From CAZNLH01 sp964573995 (GTDB taxonomy: Bacteria > Gemmatimonadota > CAZMKB01 > CAZNLH01): a stretch of 64,000 nucleotides of DNA. The number at the start of each line of letters is the position of its first letter. Position 1 is the stretch's first letter. The notes beneath the pieces are model-generated. The model worked only from the letters and a program-made list of their open reading frames with translations, was not told the DNA's origin and did no database searches. The position numbers were made by a program, and so were the translations under genes. The stretch covers positions 1 through 64,000 of the forward strand of contig CAZNLH010000006.1 in NCBI GenBank assembly GCA_964573995.1. The letters are read 5' to 3'. Below are positions 26,940 through 35,925 of this stretch, one piece after another.

Positions 26940-28361
26940 TTACTTTATATCCTTCTTGGCCCCTTTGACCGTGCTTTCTCCCTCTGCCTTGACCTTCAAG
27001 TCATCCACGCTGACCTTCAACTTGCCAAGCGTGGAGCCGCCCACCGTGTATATCCAACCATCCCTGTCATTCATCGCATAAAGATATTCTTTCGCCTTGC
27101 CGCCCTCTTTTTCCACCACTTTCTTCCCAATCGACAGGGTCACCTTCCCTCCATTCTTCTCGTTCAGCAGGACAGTGGACTGCGGATTATCCAAGCCGTA
27201 AGGCCTCAAGGTCTTACCCTGTACTCCAACGAAAGATTGAATGTGCAGGCTCGAGAGATCCGATACCAGACGATCAATAGCGGAACTGCTCGCGGGATAG
27301 CGTACCGGGTCCTTACCGGTGTAATAATACCAGTCACCGGTAGTATCCTTTTCGCAGATGATCGTCCGCAAAGGGTCAGTCAGGCGAATCTCCTTCAATT
27401 GATCCTTCTCGAATTCAAGGAGTTTCTTGTCCCTGAAATCGTCCAGCTCTTTAGTGACCTGCTTGACAAAGTAAGAAGGGATCACAAAGACCGGATCGCG
27501 TGATACATCCTTGGCATAGACATCCCCCGCCTTCCCCTTCGTCCCCCCGAGTAACAGGCTCTTCATCTCCAGGTTGTCTCCCAGGTAGAGATCAACCTTC
27601 CCCCAGGGGTGATCGAGTTCGAACCTGGATAGTTTCGCACCTCCCTCATCGGCAAATTCCTTGGCCTTCAGCGCCGACAGGCTGTTAAGCACCTGGTCGA
27701 TCCTCGACTTGTCCGCTCGAGCATCGATAGGCCCCTTTATCCGCCACTTATCTCCCTCCTTCTCGAAGACAAGCGTGTCATCACGCCTGTCCAGGCTAAC
27801 ACGCCTGACGTCGTCCTTGTTGAAACTGAGGACAGTCTTGTCGCGAATGGCAAAGAGTTTCTTGCTGACATTGTTGTAGACGGACGAGGGCAGCAGAAAG
27901 ACCCTCTTTTCACCGGATAGCCGAGAATAGACGAATGACTGCGTCGGGTTGTGACTGCCGATGAATAACGTATCGAATTGAGTCTCGTCGGTGCCGAGTT
28001 GAAGCTCAACCTGGGGCTTGTCAAGGCCGAATGCCGATAAATCGGAGGCTGAATCGACAACGACCCGTTCGATCTCGGCGTTTTCAAGGCTGGTCAGGAT
28101 GAGGTCGACCTGATCGTCGTCCGCGGGTGTCTTTATCGGCTCCTCGATTTCCCAACCCGTGGGACCGCGTTCTATCCTGAAGGAATCGGAGTAATTGCGG
28201 AGATAGATGGAGGAGACCTTGTCCTTATCCATTTCAAAGACCTTCTTTTCCGCCTCCTCTATCTTCTTCTGTTCCTCCGCCCCCTTGACCTCGTAGAAGT
28301 ATACATAGGCGGCGACAGATAGGAATACAACCGCCAGTAAGTATGTCCCCTTAAACCGCAT
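26940..28361 (-). CDS. DUF4340 protein, membrane-anchored, of the Gld-type ABC operon
   Basis: Protein of 473 residues with one N-terminal membrane helix (YLLAVVFLSVAAYVYFY) and a periplasmic part made of repeated DUF4340 units: each has a GWEIEEP or KWRIKGP type strand, a LDKPQ/LDHPWGKV/LDNPQ block and a thiol-free beta pattern. DUF4340 genes are commonly found directly after gldG-like genes in diverse bacteria, but the role is not established. The ATG follows GGAGG at nine bases and lies 44 bases after the gldG stop. Confidence 0.85.
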   Translation of the reverse strand: MRFKGTYLLAVVFLSVAAYVYFYEVKGAEEQKKIEEAEKKVFEMDKDKVSSIYLRNYSDSFRIERGPTGWEIEEPIKTPADDDQVDLILTSLENAEIERVVVDSASDLSAFGLDKPQVELQLGTDETQFDTLFIGSHNPTQSFVYSRLSGEKRVFLLPSSVYNNVSKKLFAIRDKTVLSFNKDDVRRVSLDRRDDTLVFEKEGDKWRIKGPIDARADKSRIDQVLNSLSALKAKEFADEGGAKLSRFELDHPWGKVDLYLGDNLEMKSLLLGGTKGKAGDVYAKDVSRDPVFVIPSYFVKQVTKELDDFRDKKLLEFEKDQLKEIRLTDPLRTIICEKDTTGDWYYYTGKDPVRYPASSSAIDRLVSDLSSLHIQSFVGVQGKTLRPYGLDNPQSTVLLNEKNGGKVTLSIGKKVVEKEGGKAKEYLYAMNDRDGWIYTVGGSTLGKLKVSVDDLKVKAEGESTVKGAKKDIK

Positions 28362-28405
28362 AGTATCAAACCTCCCTCAAACCGGATGACAATCTCTTCA
28401 TCGCC

Positions 28406-29782
28406 CTACCTTCTTCGAATCCGGACCACGATCCCTGCGATCACAACTATCAAGGGCATCGCAACGAGGGTGAAGTACTTTACAACCCGAGTCTGGGCCT
28501 GGGTCATGGTGACTCTACGGTCTTCCTTCTCCTTGGGACGGATGGAGATCAAGTTCTCTTCCTCGGCCAACCAGTTCACCGTATTCAGGAAGAGGTCGCT
28601 GTTGCCTGAGACTGAAAAATAGGAATTACAGGCAAAATCAGAATCACCGAATACGACCAGCCGTGCGCTCTTCTTCTCTGTATCGGCCGCAGTTTCACCC
28701 TTCGAGTGATCCGCCTCGTCCTTTATTTCCTTGGTAAGAGCGACGGCGATCGAAACCGGCCCCTTGACATCCACACCTTCATCCAATTTGAAGGACTTCT
28801 TGGTGTAGTCCTTTTCAGCCCACGACCTCGCATTCGTCCGCAGGATCGTCTGCGCCCTTACGCTACTCTCGTGCTTCTTAGCCGGTGTGACCGACCTCGC
28901 CAAGGGGAAGAAAGTCATTACGTGGAAGTCCTTTGTAATCTCATGGCTGGGGTAATCGGAGACAAGCGGGATCGTCGGACCCGCACCGAAGAGGCGACCG
29001 ACACCGCTCACGTCCACGACAATATCGTCCCCGACATTTATCCCCCACTTGGAGAGGAATGACTCCATGCCGATCCCGGGCTTGGGGTCGAGCAGGATGA
29101 GGACACTCCCGCCCGAGTCCAGGTACTTCTCGATCTTCTCCACTTCATTGGGGAAGAGGCCTACCCTGGGAGAGACGATCATGAGCGCCTTGCAATCCTT
29201 CGGAATGTCCTTGTCGGAGGCCAACTGGATCTTCTTCACTTCGTAGTTCTCGTCCTCGAGGGCCTTCTTGGCGGCATTGTAACCAAGCCGATCGATGTTG
29301 TCTATGTCCCTCTCGTCGTGGCCCGTAAGGAAATAAACCACCTTCTTCTTGTCCTGGCTGACCTTGAGTATGGCGTTGGTCATCTTCTCTTCGTCGACAT
29401 CGAATATCGTCTCGACGTTCGTCCCGGACGTGACGACTACCGCACCATATTTCTTGACGTCGTAAGTCTTTGCCATGGCCGGCTTCCGATCAGGATCAAT
29501 GAAGTCGAAGTTGAACTTCCCCGACTTCAACTTGTATTCGTCCAACAGGTCCTCGAGCCTCCGATCGGGAGTCTGAAAGAATGCGTGGACCATGACGTCT
29601 CGATTCAGTCCCTTTAAAACCTTCACGGTCTGGTCGGCCAGGCTGAACCGCCCCGATTCCGTCAAGTCGGAACGGAGATGATGGCGGTTGGAAATAAAGT
29701 TGACCAGGCCCAGTATGCCAACGACCAGGAGGATTGAGACCGCCGAGTTGGCCCCGTACTTCGCTATGCGCCTTATCTTCAA
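28406..29782 (-). CDS. gldG: GldG-type ABC transporter auxiliary protein
   Basis: Membrane protein of the GldG/ABC_transp_aux family. An N-terminal helix (SAVSILLVVGILGLVNFIS) is followed by a large periplasmic domain with VYFLTGHDERD and GGSVLILLDPKPG, and a C-terminal helix (FTLVAMPLIVVIAGIVVRI) ending in arginines. In Bacteroidetes GldA/F/G form an ABC complex needed for gliding in some strains, but homologues occur in non-gliders. I choose the TTG at 29780-29782, eight bases after GGAGG, over an ATG at 29797 that lacks a ribosome site. The gene follows gldF by two bases. Confidence 0.85.
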   Translation of the reverse strand: MKIRRIAKYGANSAVSILLVVGILGLVNFISNRHHLRSDLTESGRFSLADQTVKVLKGLNRDVMVHAFFQTPDRRLEDLLDEYKLKSGKFNFDFIDPDRKPAMAKTYDVKKYGAVVVTSGTNVETIFDVDEEKMTNAILKVSQDKKKVVYFLTGHDERDIDNIDRLGYNAAKKALEDENYEVKKIQLASDKDIPKDCKALMIVSPRVGLFPNEVEKIEKYLDSGGSVLILLDPKPGIGMESFLSKWGINVGDDIVVDVSGVGRLFGAGPTIPLVSDYPSHEITKDFHVMTFFPLARSVTPAKKHESSVRAQTILRTNARSWAEKDYTKKSFKLDEGVDVKGPVSIAVALTKEIKDEADHSKGETAADTEKKSARLVVFGDSDFACNSYFSVSGNSDLFLNTVNWLAEEENLISIRPKEKEDRRVTMTQAQTRVVKYFTLVAMPLIVVIAGIVVRIRRR

Positions 29783-29784
29783 TT

Positions 29785-30552
29785 TCACGCCCTCCATCTC
29801 ATCGATTCCACCGTGCGGTAGGTCAAATAGAGACCGAGACAGATCATGCTCAGGTAGAAGATCACATGCTGGCTGTCGATCACGCCCTTGGCGAAGTCAT
29901 CGAAGTGCCTCGTCACGGACAGGTAGGAAAACACCCCGTTCGTGCCCGCGAGCCAGTCGATCACCCATAGGATCAGGAAGAGCCCGAACGTGCTCACCGC
30001 CGCTATGATCTGGTTCTCGGTGAAGGCCGACATCAGGAGACCCAGGGAGATGAAACCACCGCCGTAGAAGATTAGCCCAATGAAACCGCTCAGGACGGGC
30101 CCCCATTCAGGGGAACCGTACCTTGCCAGAATCCCGTAATAGATCACCGTAGGAGCGATCATGACGATAAAAAGACTGAGCGCGGCAAGGAACTTGCCGA
30201 GGATGGTCTGGAAAATCGTAACGGGCGATGTCATAAGGAGTTCTATCGTACCCTGTTTCTTCTCCTCGGAGTACAGACGCATCGTGATCGCCGGCATCAT
30301 GAAGAGACCGATTACACTCAGGTTGAGGAATAGCGGCCGGATCACGTACTCGTTGACGTTCATCTTCGGAGGGAGGGTCCTGTAATACTGGGCCTGAATG
30401 GCCGACCGCATCGAGAACTCGAGAAACTGGGTCAGGAGGCCGTAAAAGAAGTAACCGGAGATAAAGAGAAAAATCCCGATGACCACATAGGCGATCGGAG
30501 AATAGAAATAAGAACGCATCTCCTTGTTGAAAATGGCCAGGACATTCCTCAT
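29785..30552 (-). CDS. gldF: ABC-2 type permease (GldF-like)
   Basis: Permease of about 255 residues with six hydrophobic segments, including YVVIGIFLFISGYFFYGLL, LSLFIVMIAPTVIYYGIL and LGLYLTYRTV. The cytoplasmic motif MRLYSEEKKQGTIELLMTSP is typical of ABC-2/GldF permeases. The ATG at 30550-30552 overlaps the ATPase stop by ATGA; the frame open 40 codons further upstream is a run inside the ATPase gene and is rejected. It pairs with the ATPase at 30549-31499 and the GldG-like subunit. Confidence 0.9.
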   Translation of the reverse strand: MRNVLAIFNKEMRSYFYSPIAYVVIGIFLFISGYFFYGLLTQFLEFSMRSAIQAQYYRTLPPKMNVNEYVIRPLFLNLSVIGLFMMPAITMRLYSEEKKQGTIELLMTSPVTIFQTILGKFLAALSLFIVMIAPTVIYYGILARYGSPEWGPVLSGFIGLIFYGGGFISLGLLMSAFTENQIIAAVSTFGLFLILWVIDWLAGTNGVFSYLSVTRHFDDFAKGVIDSQHVIFYLSMICLGLYLTYRTVESMRWRA

Positions 30553-31499
30553 ACCGTTCCCTCCTCCCTTGTCGTGAGTTTGAGGAAGACTTCCTCGAGG
30601 GTCATCTCCACCGTGTGCAACGCGTGCAAGTCCCACCCTTTCTTCACAACAGTTGAGGCAAGATCCTTGCAAATCTCCCTGCCGAACTCACTCTCCAGTT
30701 CGAGGATCAACCGTCGGTCATCACCTTGAGGAAGAATTACCTGTATCTCCTTCACGCCCCTGATTCCCTTGAGAGTCCGAACAGCCTCGTCCTCCGGTCC
30801 GCTCAGTTCCATGTGAATCCTCTCAGAGCCCTTGAGTTTATGGGTCAAGTTGTCGGGCGTGTCGACCGCCACGATCCGGCCCTCGTTGATGATTACTACC
30901 CTTCCGCAGGTCATACTTACTTCCGGGAGGATATGAGTGCTCAGGATGACCGTATGATCCCCGCTGAGGTCCTTTATCAATTGCCTGACCTCGATGATCT
31001 GTTTCGGGTCAAGCCCTATCGTGGGCTCATCGAGAATCAGCACCTCTGGGTCATGGACCAAGGCCTGGGCCAGTCCGACCCGTTGCCTATATCCCTTGGA
31101 AAGCCTCCCAATGATCGTCTCGCCGACCTTACTCAGACCACACCGATCGAGGACCTCTCCTATCCGCCTGCTCCTCTCTCCTGGGTCGACCTCCTTGATC
31201 TTTGCAACGAAGTTGAGGTAATAGCGGATAGTCATATCCTTGTAAAGGGGTGGTATTTCAGGGAGGTAACCGATTCGGCGGCGAACTTCCCTCGAATTTT
31301 CGAAGATATCATATCCGGCGACCTTTGCCGTCCCCGAAGTGGCTGGGATGAAACAGGTGATAATCCTCATCGTCGTCGTCTTCCCAGCCGCATTCGGGCC
31401 GAGGAATCCGAGTATCTCCCCCCTGTCCACGCTGAACGTCACGTCCTCTACGGCCTTTTTGTGGCCGTAATACTTCGTCAAACCCTGGACTTCAACCAA
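30549..31499 (-). CDS. gldA: ABC transporter ATPase (GldA-like)
   Basis: ABC ATPase of 316 residues with Walker A GPNAAGKTT, signature LSKGYRQRVG, Walker B VLILDEPTIGLD and switch STHILPEV. A C-terminal extension of about 90 residues (HMELSGPEDEAVRTLKGI) is usual in this subgroup. I place the start at TTG 31497-31499, five bases after GGAGG: it begins VEVQGLTKYYG, exactly where family members begin. The open frame continues 91 codons upstream but that part has no family likeness. It is the first gene of the gldA-gldF-gldG-DUF4340 set. Confidence 0.92.
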   Translation of the reverse strand: MVEVQGLTKYYGHKKAVEDVTFSVDRGEILGFLGPNAAGKTTTMRIITCFIPATSGTAKVAGYDIFENSREVRRRIGYLPEIPPLYKDMTIRYYLNFVAKIKEVDPGERSRRIGEVLDRCGLSKVGETIIGRLSKGYRQRVGLAQALVHDPEVLILDEPTIGLDPKQIIEVRQLIKDLSGDHTVILSTHILPEVSMTCGRVVIINEGRIVAVDTPDNLTHKLKGSERIHMELSGPEDEAVRTLKGIRGVKEIQVILPQGDDRRLILELESEFGREICKDLASTVVKKGWDLHALHTVEMTLEEVFLKLTTREEGTV

Positions 31500-31768
31500 A
31501 TTGACCTCCTTTCCTGCATTTCGGATGCAAACCAGCCAATGTCCTTCATGTTTCCTTATACATCCATCGCTTCGGCATGATGATAAGGAGTCCGACATCG
31601 ATATAACTCCATTCGCATTGCCGAGCAGGAGGTACGGGATCATTAAGCCGACCGATGATTCCGAAATAATCGGGAGTATATAAACGGAACGAAAAAAAAT
31701 GTTCCCTCCCTCCCGGTTCGCTGCCAACCACTTCATGACCCAGCCACACCAGCTCAATAGTCGGCGGA

Positions 31769-34192
31769 TCACTCATCACCAGGCTTTTCTCCATCCCGTG
31801 AACGGAAAAGCAGATCGAGTGACCCATCGAATACGCTCAACCGGTGAGGTTCTGCGACAAAAATGACGGCCCCGAGACGATCCGTCCGCAAGGTCACGAT
31901 TCCATCATCGGCCAGCAACTTCATCAAGGCGGGCGCGGGGTGGCCGAACGGATTGCCTCTCCCTACGGATACGACCGCGATCTCGGGCTTGACCGCGTCT
32001 ATAAAGGACCCGGAGGTGGAATATAGACTGCCGTGGTGAGGCACTTCAAGCACGTCGGACTCCAATTCATCGGCGACTTGCGCGACGAGTTCCGATTCGA
32101 CGGCGGTCCCGATGTCGCCCGTCATCAGAAAAGAGAGGCCACCGTACGATACCTTCAATACCACGGAGGCGTCATTCATGTCTTCGGGTACGGGATCATC
32201 GTCCAACCATTCACCGGTCGGGTGAAGCACCTGTACATCCACGTCACCCACCCTGAATGAATCTCCCCTGCCAAGCAGGTAGAAAGGCAATTTCTCGTCG
32301 AGCGCCCTGCCCAGGATCTCTGAATAGGCCTCGATCGGTGCCGGCTTGGCCGCGCCGAAGAGGGCATCCACCTTGAAGTTGTCCATTATGAAGGGGAGGC
32401 CACCGATGTGATCGAGTTGAGGATGAGAGAAGCCCATAATGTCTACCTCTCGAATCCCCCTTTCCGCCAGGTAAGGGGCCATCACTTGACGTCCTGCGTC
32501 CCAACTGCCGCTTGCTGGCCCCCCGTCGAATATCATGACTTCACCGGTCGGAAACTCGATTACGGTCCCATTACCTTGTCCCACATCAAGAAACGTGACA
32601 CGCAATGGAGGATGCCCTGTAAATAGGAGATAGGCCGCAATCGAATCTCCGGCAATAAAGAACGCGATCAGTAAGACCTCCCAGGAGATCCTTCCACGAA
32701 GGAATTGAACCGAGCATGCAAGGATTATATAGAAAGATATAATCTCGATAAGATCAAAAGGAGCCATGTAGATGGATGAGAGGGTGGGTTGAGAGAAGAA
32801 TGCGGCGGTCCTGAACAGGACATCGATAAGGAACGAAGTCGCCCATACGAGAGGCCGGGCGAGGGCCCCTCCCAGGATCATCTTTACACCTACTGAGAGT
32901 GAGCCCAACGGGAACAGTATACCCATAAGCGGAAGTGCTATGAGGTTGGCAAATGGCGCCATCAGCGCGAGCCTGTGGAAAAAAGAGGCCATGAGCGGTA
33001 CGAGGGGGATCTGGGCACATAATGTCACTCCCACGACCTGCAGAAGCCGTCTAAAGATAGGGTGATGCTTGCCCGATGACAATATGGGGAACCTCTCCGT
33101 CAGACCAGGATAGAGTTCAAGGATCCCCCACGTGGCGAGAAAGGACATCTGAAAGCCGGGTGCCCTGATCATAGGTGGAGACAATAAAAGGAGTAACATC
33201 GCAACACCCGCCAGCAGGTTGACGAGGTCTATCTTCCTCTGCAGTGAGACACCTGTCATTACCAGTGTCACCATCACTATCGATCGCTGAACCGGTGGTT
33301 TCATACCAGTAACGAGGCCATAGGCAAAGAGGACCGGCGCGGAGATCATAACGGACCACATGGGAGATATGCCGGATAGTGAGAATAATATGTATAGCAT
33401 GCCTGCGATTAGACCCACGTGAAGGCCGGAGATGGCGAGGATGTGGTATATACCCGCCCTGGAAAAGGCATTTTTTGTCTCTCGAGGGATACCTTCGGTG
33501 GAACCGAGGAGTATACCCATCAAGAAGGATGCATCTTCCCGGCAATAGAGGTCCTCTATTGCCGCACCGATCCTTCGCCGCCATTTCACCCCGAAGGATA
33601 TGCAGTTGCCAGGTCCCCGCTTCCCTCGCAGAAAGTGCCAATCCCCTTCCCGAGATCGAAATGACCCCGTCAGCCCCTTCCACTCGTAATACTCCTCCTG
33701 GCTGCTTCCACCGGGGTTCTTGCGACTGTCCGGCGGAGATAACTCGCCAATCCCGACGATTAGATCCCCTGGAACAGGGACGTCTACACCACCGTCGAGG
33801 ATTATTCTTACCGCCCTGTTACATGCCCTCAATTCTCCGGAATCTTCCAGGTAGAGGAGCCCACCATCCACCAGGAAACGATTTCCGGAAGGACGACGAC
33901 AAAAACCCGTCACTTGAAGGAGGGCCAACCTGGACTGAGGCTCAATGGGCCCTGTCTCTCCATTCTTCCTCCCTCCCCCCACCGCAACTAACCCACTCAA
34001 GAAGACAACGACGAGCAATGCCAAATCCAGGAAGGTTGCGTGACAACTCGACCACAATAGGGGAATAGTGGAAAGCAGGAAAATGTTGACAAGAAGAAGA
34101 TATGGGGTAACGGCCACCGTTGTAACAAAAAAGGCCGTGGTAATGCCCAGGATAAACGGCAGGAGTATCTTGACAAGGGGCCTCTTCGACAC
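31769..34192 (-). CDS. comEC: ComEC/Rec2 family DNA uptake channel
   Basis: Multi-domain inner-membrane protein of 807 residues. Residues 1-75 are hydrophobic helices, followed by an OB-like periplasmic domain (DUF4131), then the Competence core with many helices and the ILAISGLHVGLIAGMLY motif, and a C-terminal metallo-beta-lactamase domain from VTFLDVGQGNGTVIEFP with SHPQLDHIGG and EVPHHGSLYSTS. In transformable bacteria it carries single-stranded DNA across the membrane; the domain may degrade the other strand. No other competence genes are visible here. The GTG start follows GGAG at six bases. Confidence 0.95.
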   Translation of the reverse strand: MSKRPLVKILLPFILGITTAFFVTTVAVTPYLLLVNIFLLSTIPLLWSSCHATFLDLALLVVVFLSGLVAVGGGRKNGETGPIEPQSRLALLQVTGFCRRPSGNRFLVDGGLLYLEDSGELRACNRAVRIILDGGVDVPVPGDLIVGIGELSPPDSRKNPGGSSQEEYYEWKGLTGSFRSREGDWHFLRGKRGPGNCISFGVKWRRRIGAAIEDLYCREDASFLMGILLGSTEGIPRETKNAFSRAGIYHILAISGLHVGLIAGMLYILFSLSGISPMWSVMISAPVLFAYGLVTGMKPPVQRSIVMVTLVMTGVSLQRKIDLVNLLAGVAMLLLLLSPPMIRAPGFQMSFLATWGILELYPGLTERFPILSSGKHHPIFRRLLQVVGVTLCAQIPLVPLMASFFHRLALMAPFANLIALPLMGILFPLGSLSVGVKMILGGALARPLVWATSFLIDVLFRTAAFFSQPTLSSIYMAPFDLIEIISFYIILACSVQFLRGRISWEVLLIAFFIAGDSIAAYLLFTGHPPLRVTFLDVGQGNGTVIEFPTGEVMIFDGGPASGSWDAGRQVMAPYLAERGIREVDIMGFSHPQLDHIGGLPFIMDNFKVDALFGAAKPAPIEAYSEILGRALDEKLPFYLLGRGDSFRVGDVDVQVLHPTGEWLDDDPVPEDMNDASVVLKVSYGGLSFLMTGDIGTAVESELVAQVADELESDVLEVPHHGSLYSTSGSFIDAVKPEIAVVSVGRGNPFGHPAPALMKLLADDGIVTLRTDRLGAVIFVAEPHRLSVFDGSLDLLFRSRDGEKPGDE

Positions 34193-34285
34193 CCGGCTCT
34201 CCCCATGAATCGATATTGTCGGGGGAGAGTCACTTCCAAGGGACGGAGGAGTCCTTCAAGGGGGGCAAGGAGAGATATCGTGAGG

Positions 34286-34311
34286 AAAAAGGCCGTTGAG
34301 AAAAACCGGCC
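34286..34311 (-). terminator. Intrinsic terminator after the sigma factor gene
   Basis: Minus-strand stem GGCCG (34307-34311) and CGGCC (34291-34295) with an 11-base loop, followed by UUUUU. It lies 66 bases beyond the sigma factor stop in the 184-base gap before comEC. Confidence 0.65.
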
Positions 34312-34376
34312 CAATTCGCAATGTACAGGGGGGCTGCGATCTAAGGGTAGCCCCATCAAGTTTCAATTAAGGAGGG

Positions 34377-35228
34377 CTAATTGAGGAATGCCGTCAGGCA
34401 ACGGCTCTTGGGTACGTGGTAAAGCCTCTCCAGCGCCCGCTGCTTGATCTGCCTGACACGCTCCCTAGTTATTCCGAGTATCTTGCCTATCTCCTCGAGC
34501 GTCATCCTTCCCTTCTGTTCAAGCCCGAAGTAGTTACGGATAATGAAGGCCTCGCGCTCTGAAAGTGTTTCAAGGACACTATCGATCAACTCCGAACGGA
34601 TTTTCTCGTAGGCCACATCATCGGGATTGGACTCCGATTCGTCCTCCAGGTATTCCTGAAGTACATTATCGTCGGTATGCCGGAACGGCTGATCCAGTGA
34701 TGCCGGCGGCCTGGAGATATCCATGAGTTTCCGGATCTCCTTGTGATCGAGGTTGATGTAACCAGCTATTTCCTCCTCGGTCGGCTCGCGACCCAGACGC
34801 TGTGCGAGATGGTTGCTCACCTTGCCGATCTTCTGCATCGCGCTGGCCTTGTTGAGGGGTACCCTGAAAACCTTCGTCTGTTCGGAAATTGCCTGGAGAA
34901 TCGCCTGCCTGATCCACCAGACTGCATAGGAGATAAACCTGACTTTTCGCCCCGCGTCGTACTTCTGCGCCGCCCTCATCAATCCAAGATTTCCCTCCGA
35001 GATCAGGTCCGTAAGGGTCAGCCCCATGTTCTGGTACTTCAGGGCTACCGATACTACGAACCTCAGGTTTGACCTGGCCAGTTTCTCAAGGGCCTCCTGG
35101 TCCCCTCCCTTGATCCTCTCGGAGAGACCGACTTCCTCCTCTCGACTGAGCAGTGGATATTCATCGATCTCCTTGAAATAGAGGGCGAGAATGCGATCAT
35201 CTACCGGATAGTAATTCGATTTCTTCAT
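34377..35228 (-). CDS. rpoD: Primary sigma factor, short form (RpoD/SigA)
   Basis: Sigma-70 factor of 283 residues with regions 1.2 to 4.2: YFKEIDEYPLLSREEE, the region 2 core NLRFVVSVALKYQNMGL, SEGNLGLMRAAQKYDAGRKVRFISYAVWWIRQAI and the -35-binding helix RMTLEEIGKILGITRERVRQIKQRALERL. Region 1.1 and the long non-conserved insert of proteobacterial RpoD are absent, the same architecture as primary sigma factors in Bacteroidetes and Chlorobi. It could alternatively be a second group 2 sigma, but the gene neighbours (omega subunit) favour a housekeeping role. Its promoters here look consensus for sigma-70. Confidence 0.88.
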   Translation of the reverse strand: MKKSNYYPVDDRILALYFKEIDEYPLLSREEEVGLSERIKGGDQEALEKLARSNLRFVVSVALKYQNMGLTLTDLISEGNLGLMRAAQKYDAGRKVRFISYAVWWIRQAILQAISEQTKVFRVPLNKASAMQKIGKVSNHLAQRLGREPTEEEIAGYINLDHKEIRKLMDISRPPASLDQPFRHTDDNVLQEYLEDESESNPDDVAYEKIRSELIDSVLETLSEREAFIIRNYFGLEQKGRMTLEEIGKILGITRERVRQIKQRALERLYHVPKSRCLTAFLN

Positions 35229-35251
35229 TTCCCGCTGTATGCTCCGAGTAA

Positions 35252-35485
35252 TTAACTCTCAGACTTGCCACCCGTGTCGTTTTCTCTGATTACTTCAACC
35301 TTCAACCTGCCGGAAAGCAATTCTCTCAAGGCAATCACGGGCTCTTTGTCAGAATTGCCCCCAATTAATTTTTTCTTTCCTTCCCTGATCAAACGCGCTC
35401 TCTTGGCTGCTATTTCGACCAATTCAAACCTGTTATCATAAAAACGGGGTTCTTCCTCATCGAGGTGGTTTGATTCTTTCTCCAT
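35252..35485 (-). CDS. rpoZ: RNA polymerase omega subunit
   Basis: Small subunit (77 residues) that helps assemble RNA polymerase. The core FELVEIAAKRARLIREG and EPVIALRELLSGRL match RpoZ. I start at ATG 35483-35485; a longer frame to 35560 adds 25 residues without family match and would place the start inside a TATAAT (35541-35546), a likely -10 box. AGGAGG lies a rather long 11 bases upstream of the ATG. The gene precedes the sigma factor by 23 bases, so polymerase core and sigma are co-expressed. Confidence 0.85.
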   Translation of the reverse strand: MEKESNHLDEEEPRFYDNRFELVEIAAKRARLIREGKKKLIGGNSDKEPVIALRELLSGRLKVEVIRENDTGGKSES

Positions 35486-35560
35486 CGAACCAAAAGCCTC
35501 CTGCAGGGTAGCCTCCTCTATTACGCCAGTACACCAGAGGATTATAATTTGTTCCGGCAC

Positions 35561-35925
35561 AAAGGGATAAAATAATAATATCGATGCGAAAAATCAAGGA
35601 TTCCGGTATCTGGAGTTTCAGCATTTTTCGATCGACAACAAATAAGGAGTTTCCTTGAGCATGCGTAAGGGATGATCGGGGCAACCGCCTTAAGCGATAC
35701 CTGCAGCATCGCTTCCATGGCGACGCGGAGACCATGAGTCCGGCACAACGCGCAGTGCGGCTTATCGCAGCGAGTGGGCCCCAAGTGCAGTGCGGCTCGA
35801 TCCATAGCCTGGGCCGCCTATTCTTGTTTTCCTTCAGTTGCTATCGTCGGAAAGGACTCGCGAAGCAAGTGGGAATGTTGTTTATATTGTCGTAAAAGTG
35901 GCAAAATGCCCGGATTGATGGGGCG
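35561..35925. other. 365-base gene-free stretch with direct repeat and hairpin
   Basis: No recognisable gene on either strand. An 11-base direct repeat (GCAGTGCGGCT) occurs at 35752-35762 and 35787-35797, 35 bases apart, in a GC-rich patch (35680-35820) flanked by AT-rich DNA. A hairpin with seven-base arms lies at 35692-35698/35708-35714. The pattern could be a structured RNA, for instance a 6S-like RNA, but I could not trace a convincing full fold and do not name it. A minus-strand frame at 35542-35805 with Cys/His pairs exists but has no good ribosome site. Confidence 0.4.

Noticed and set aside
31500..31772. 91-codon N-terminal extension of the ABC ATPase
   Set aside because: The ATPase fold starts at the TTG with GGAGG five bases upstream; the extension has no family likeness.
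35542..35805. 87-codon minus-strand frame with Cys/His pairs upstream of rpoZ
   Set aside because: No good ribosome site, overlaps the likely rpoZ -10 box, no recognised family; kept only as part of the empty stretch.
35640..35830. 6S RNA
   Set aside because: Length and place would fit, but I could not pair the two ends into the long bulged rod that defines 6S RNA.
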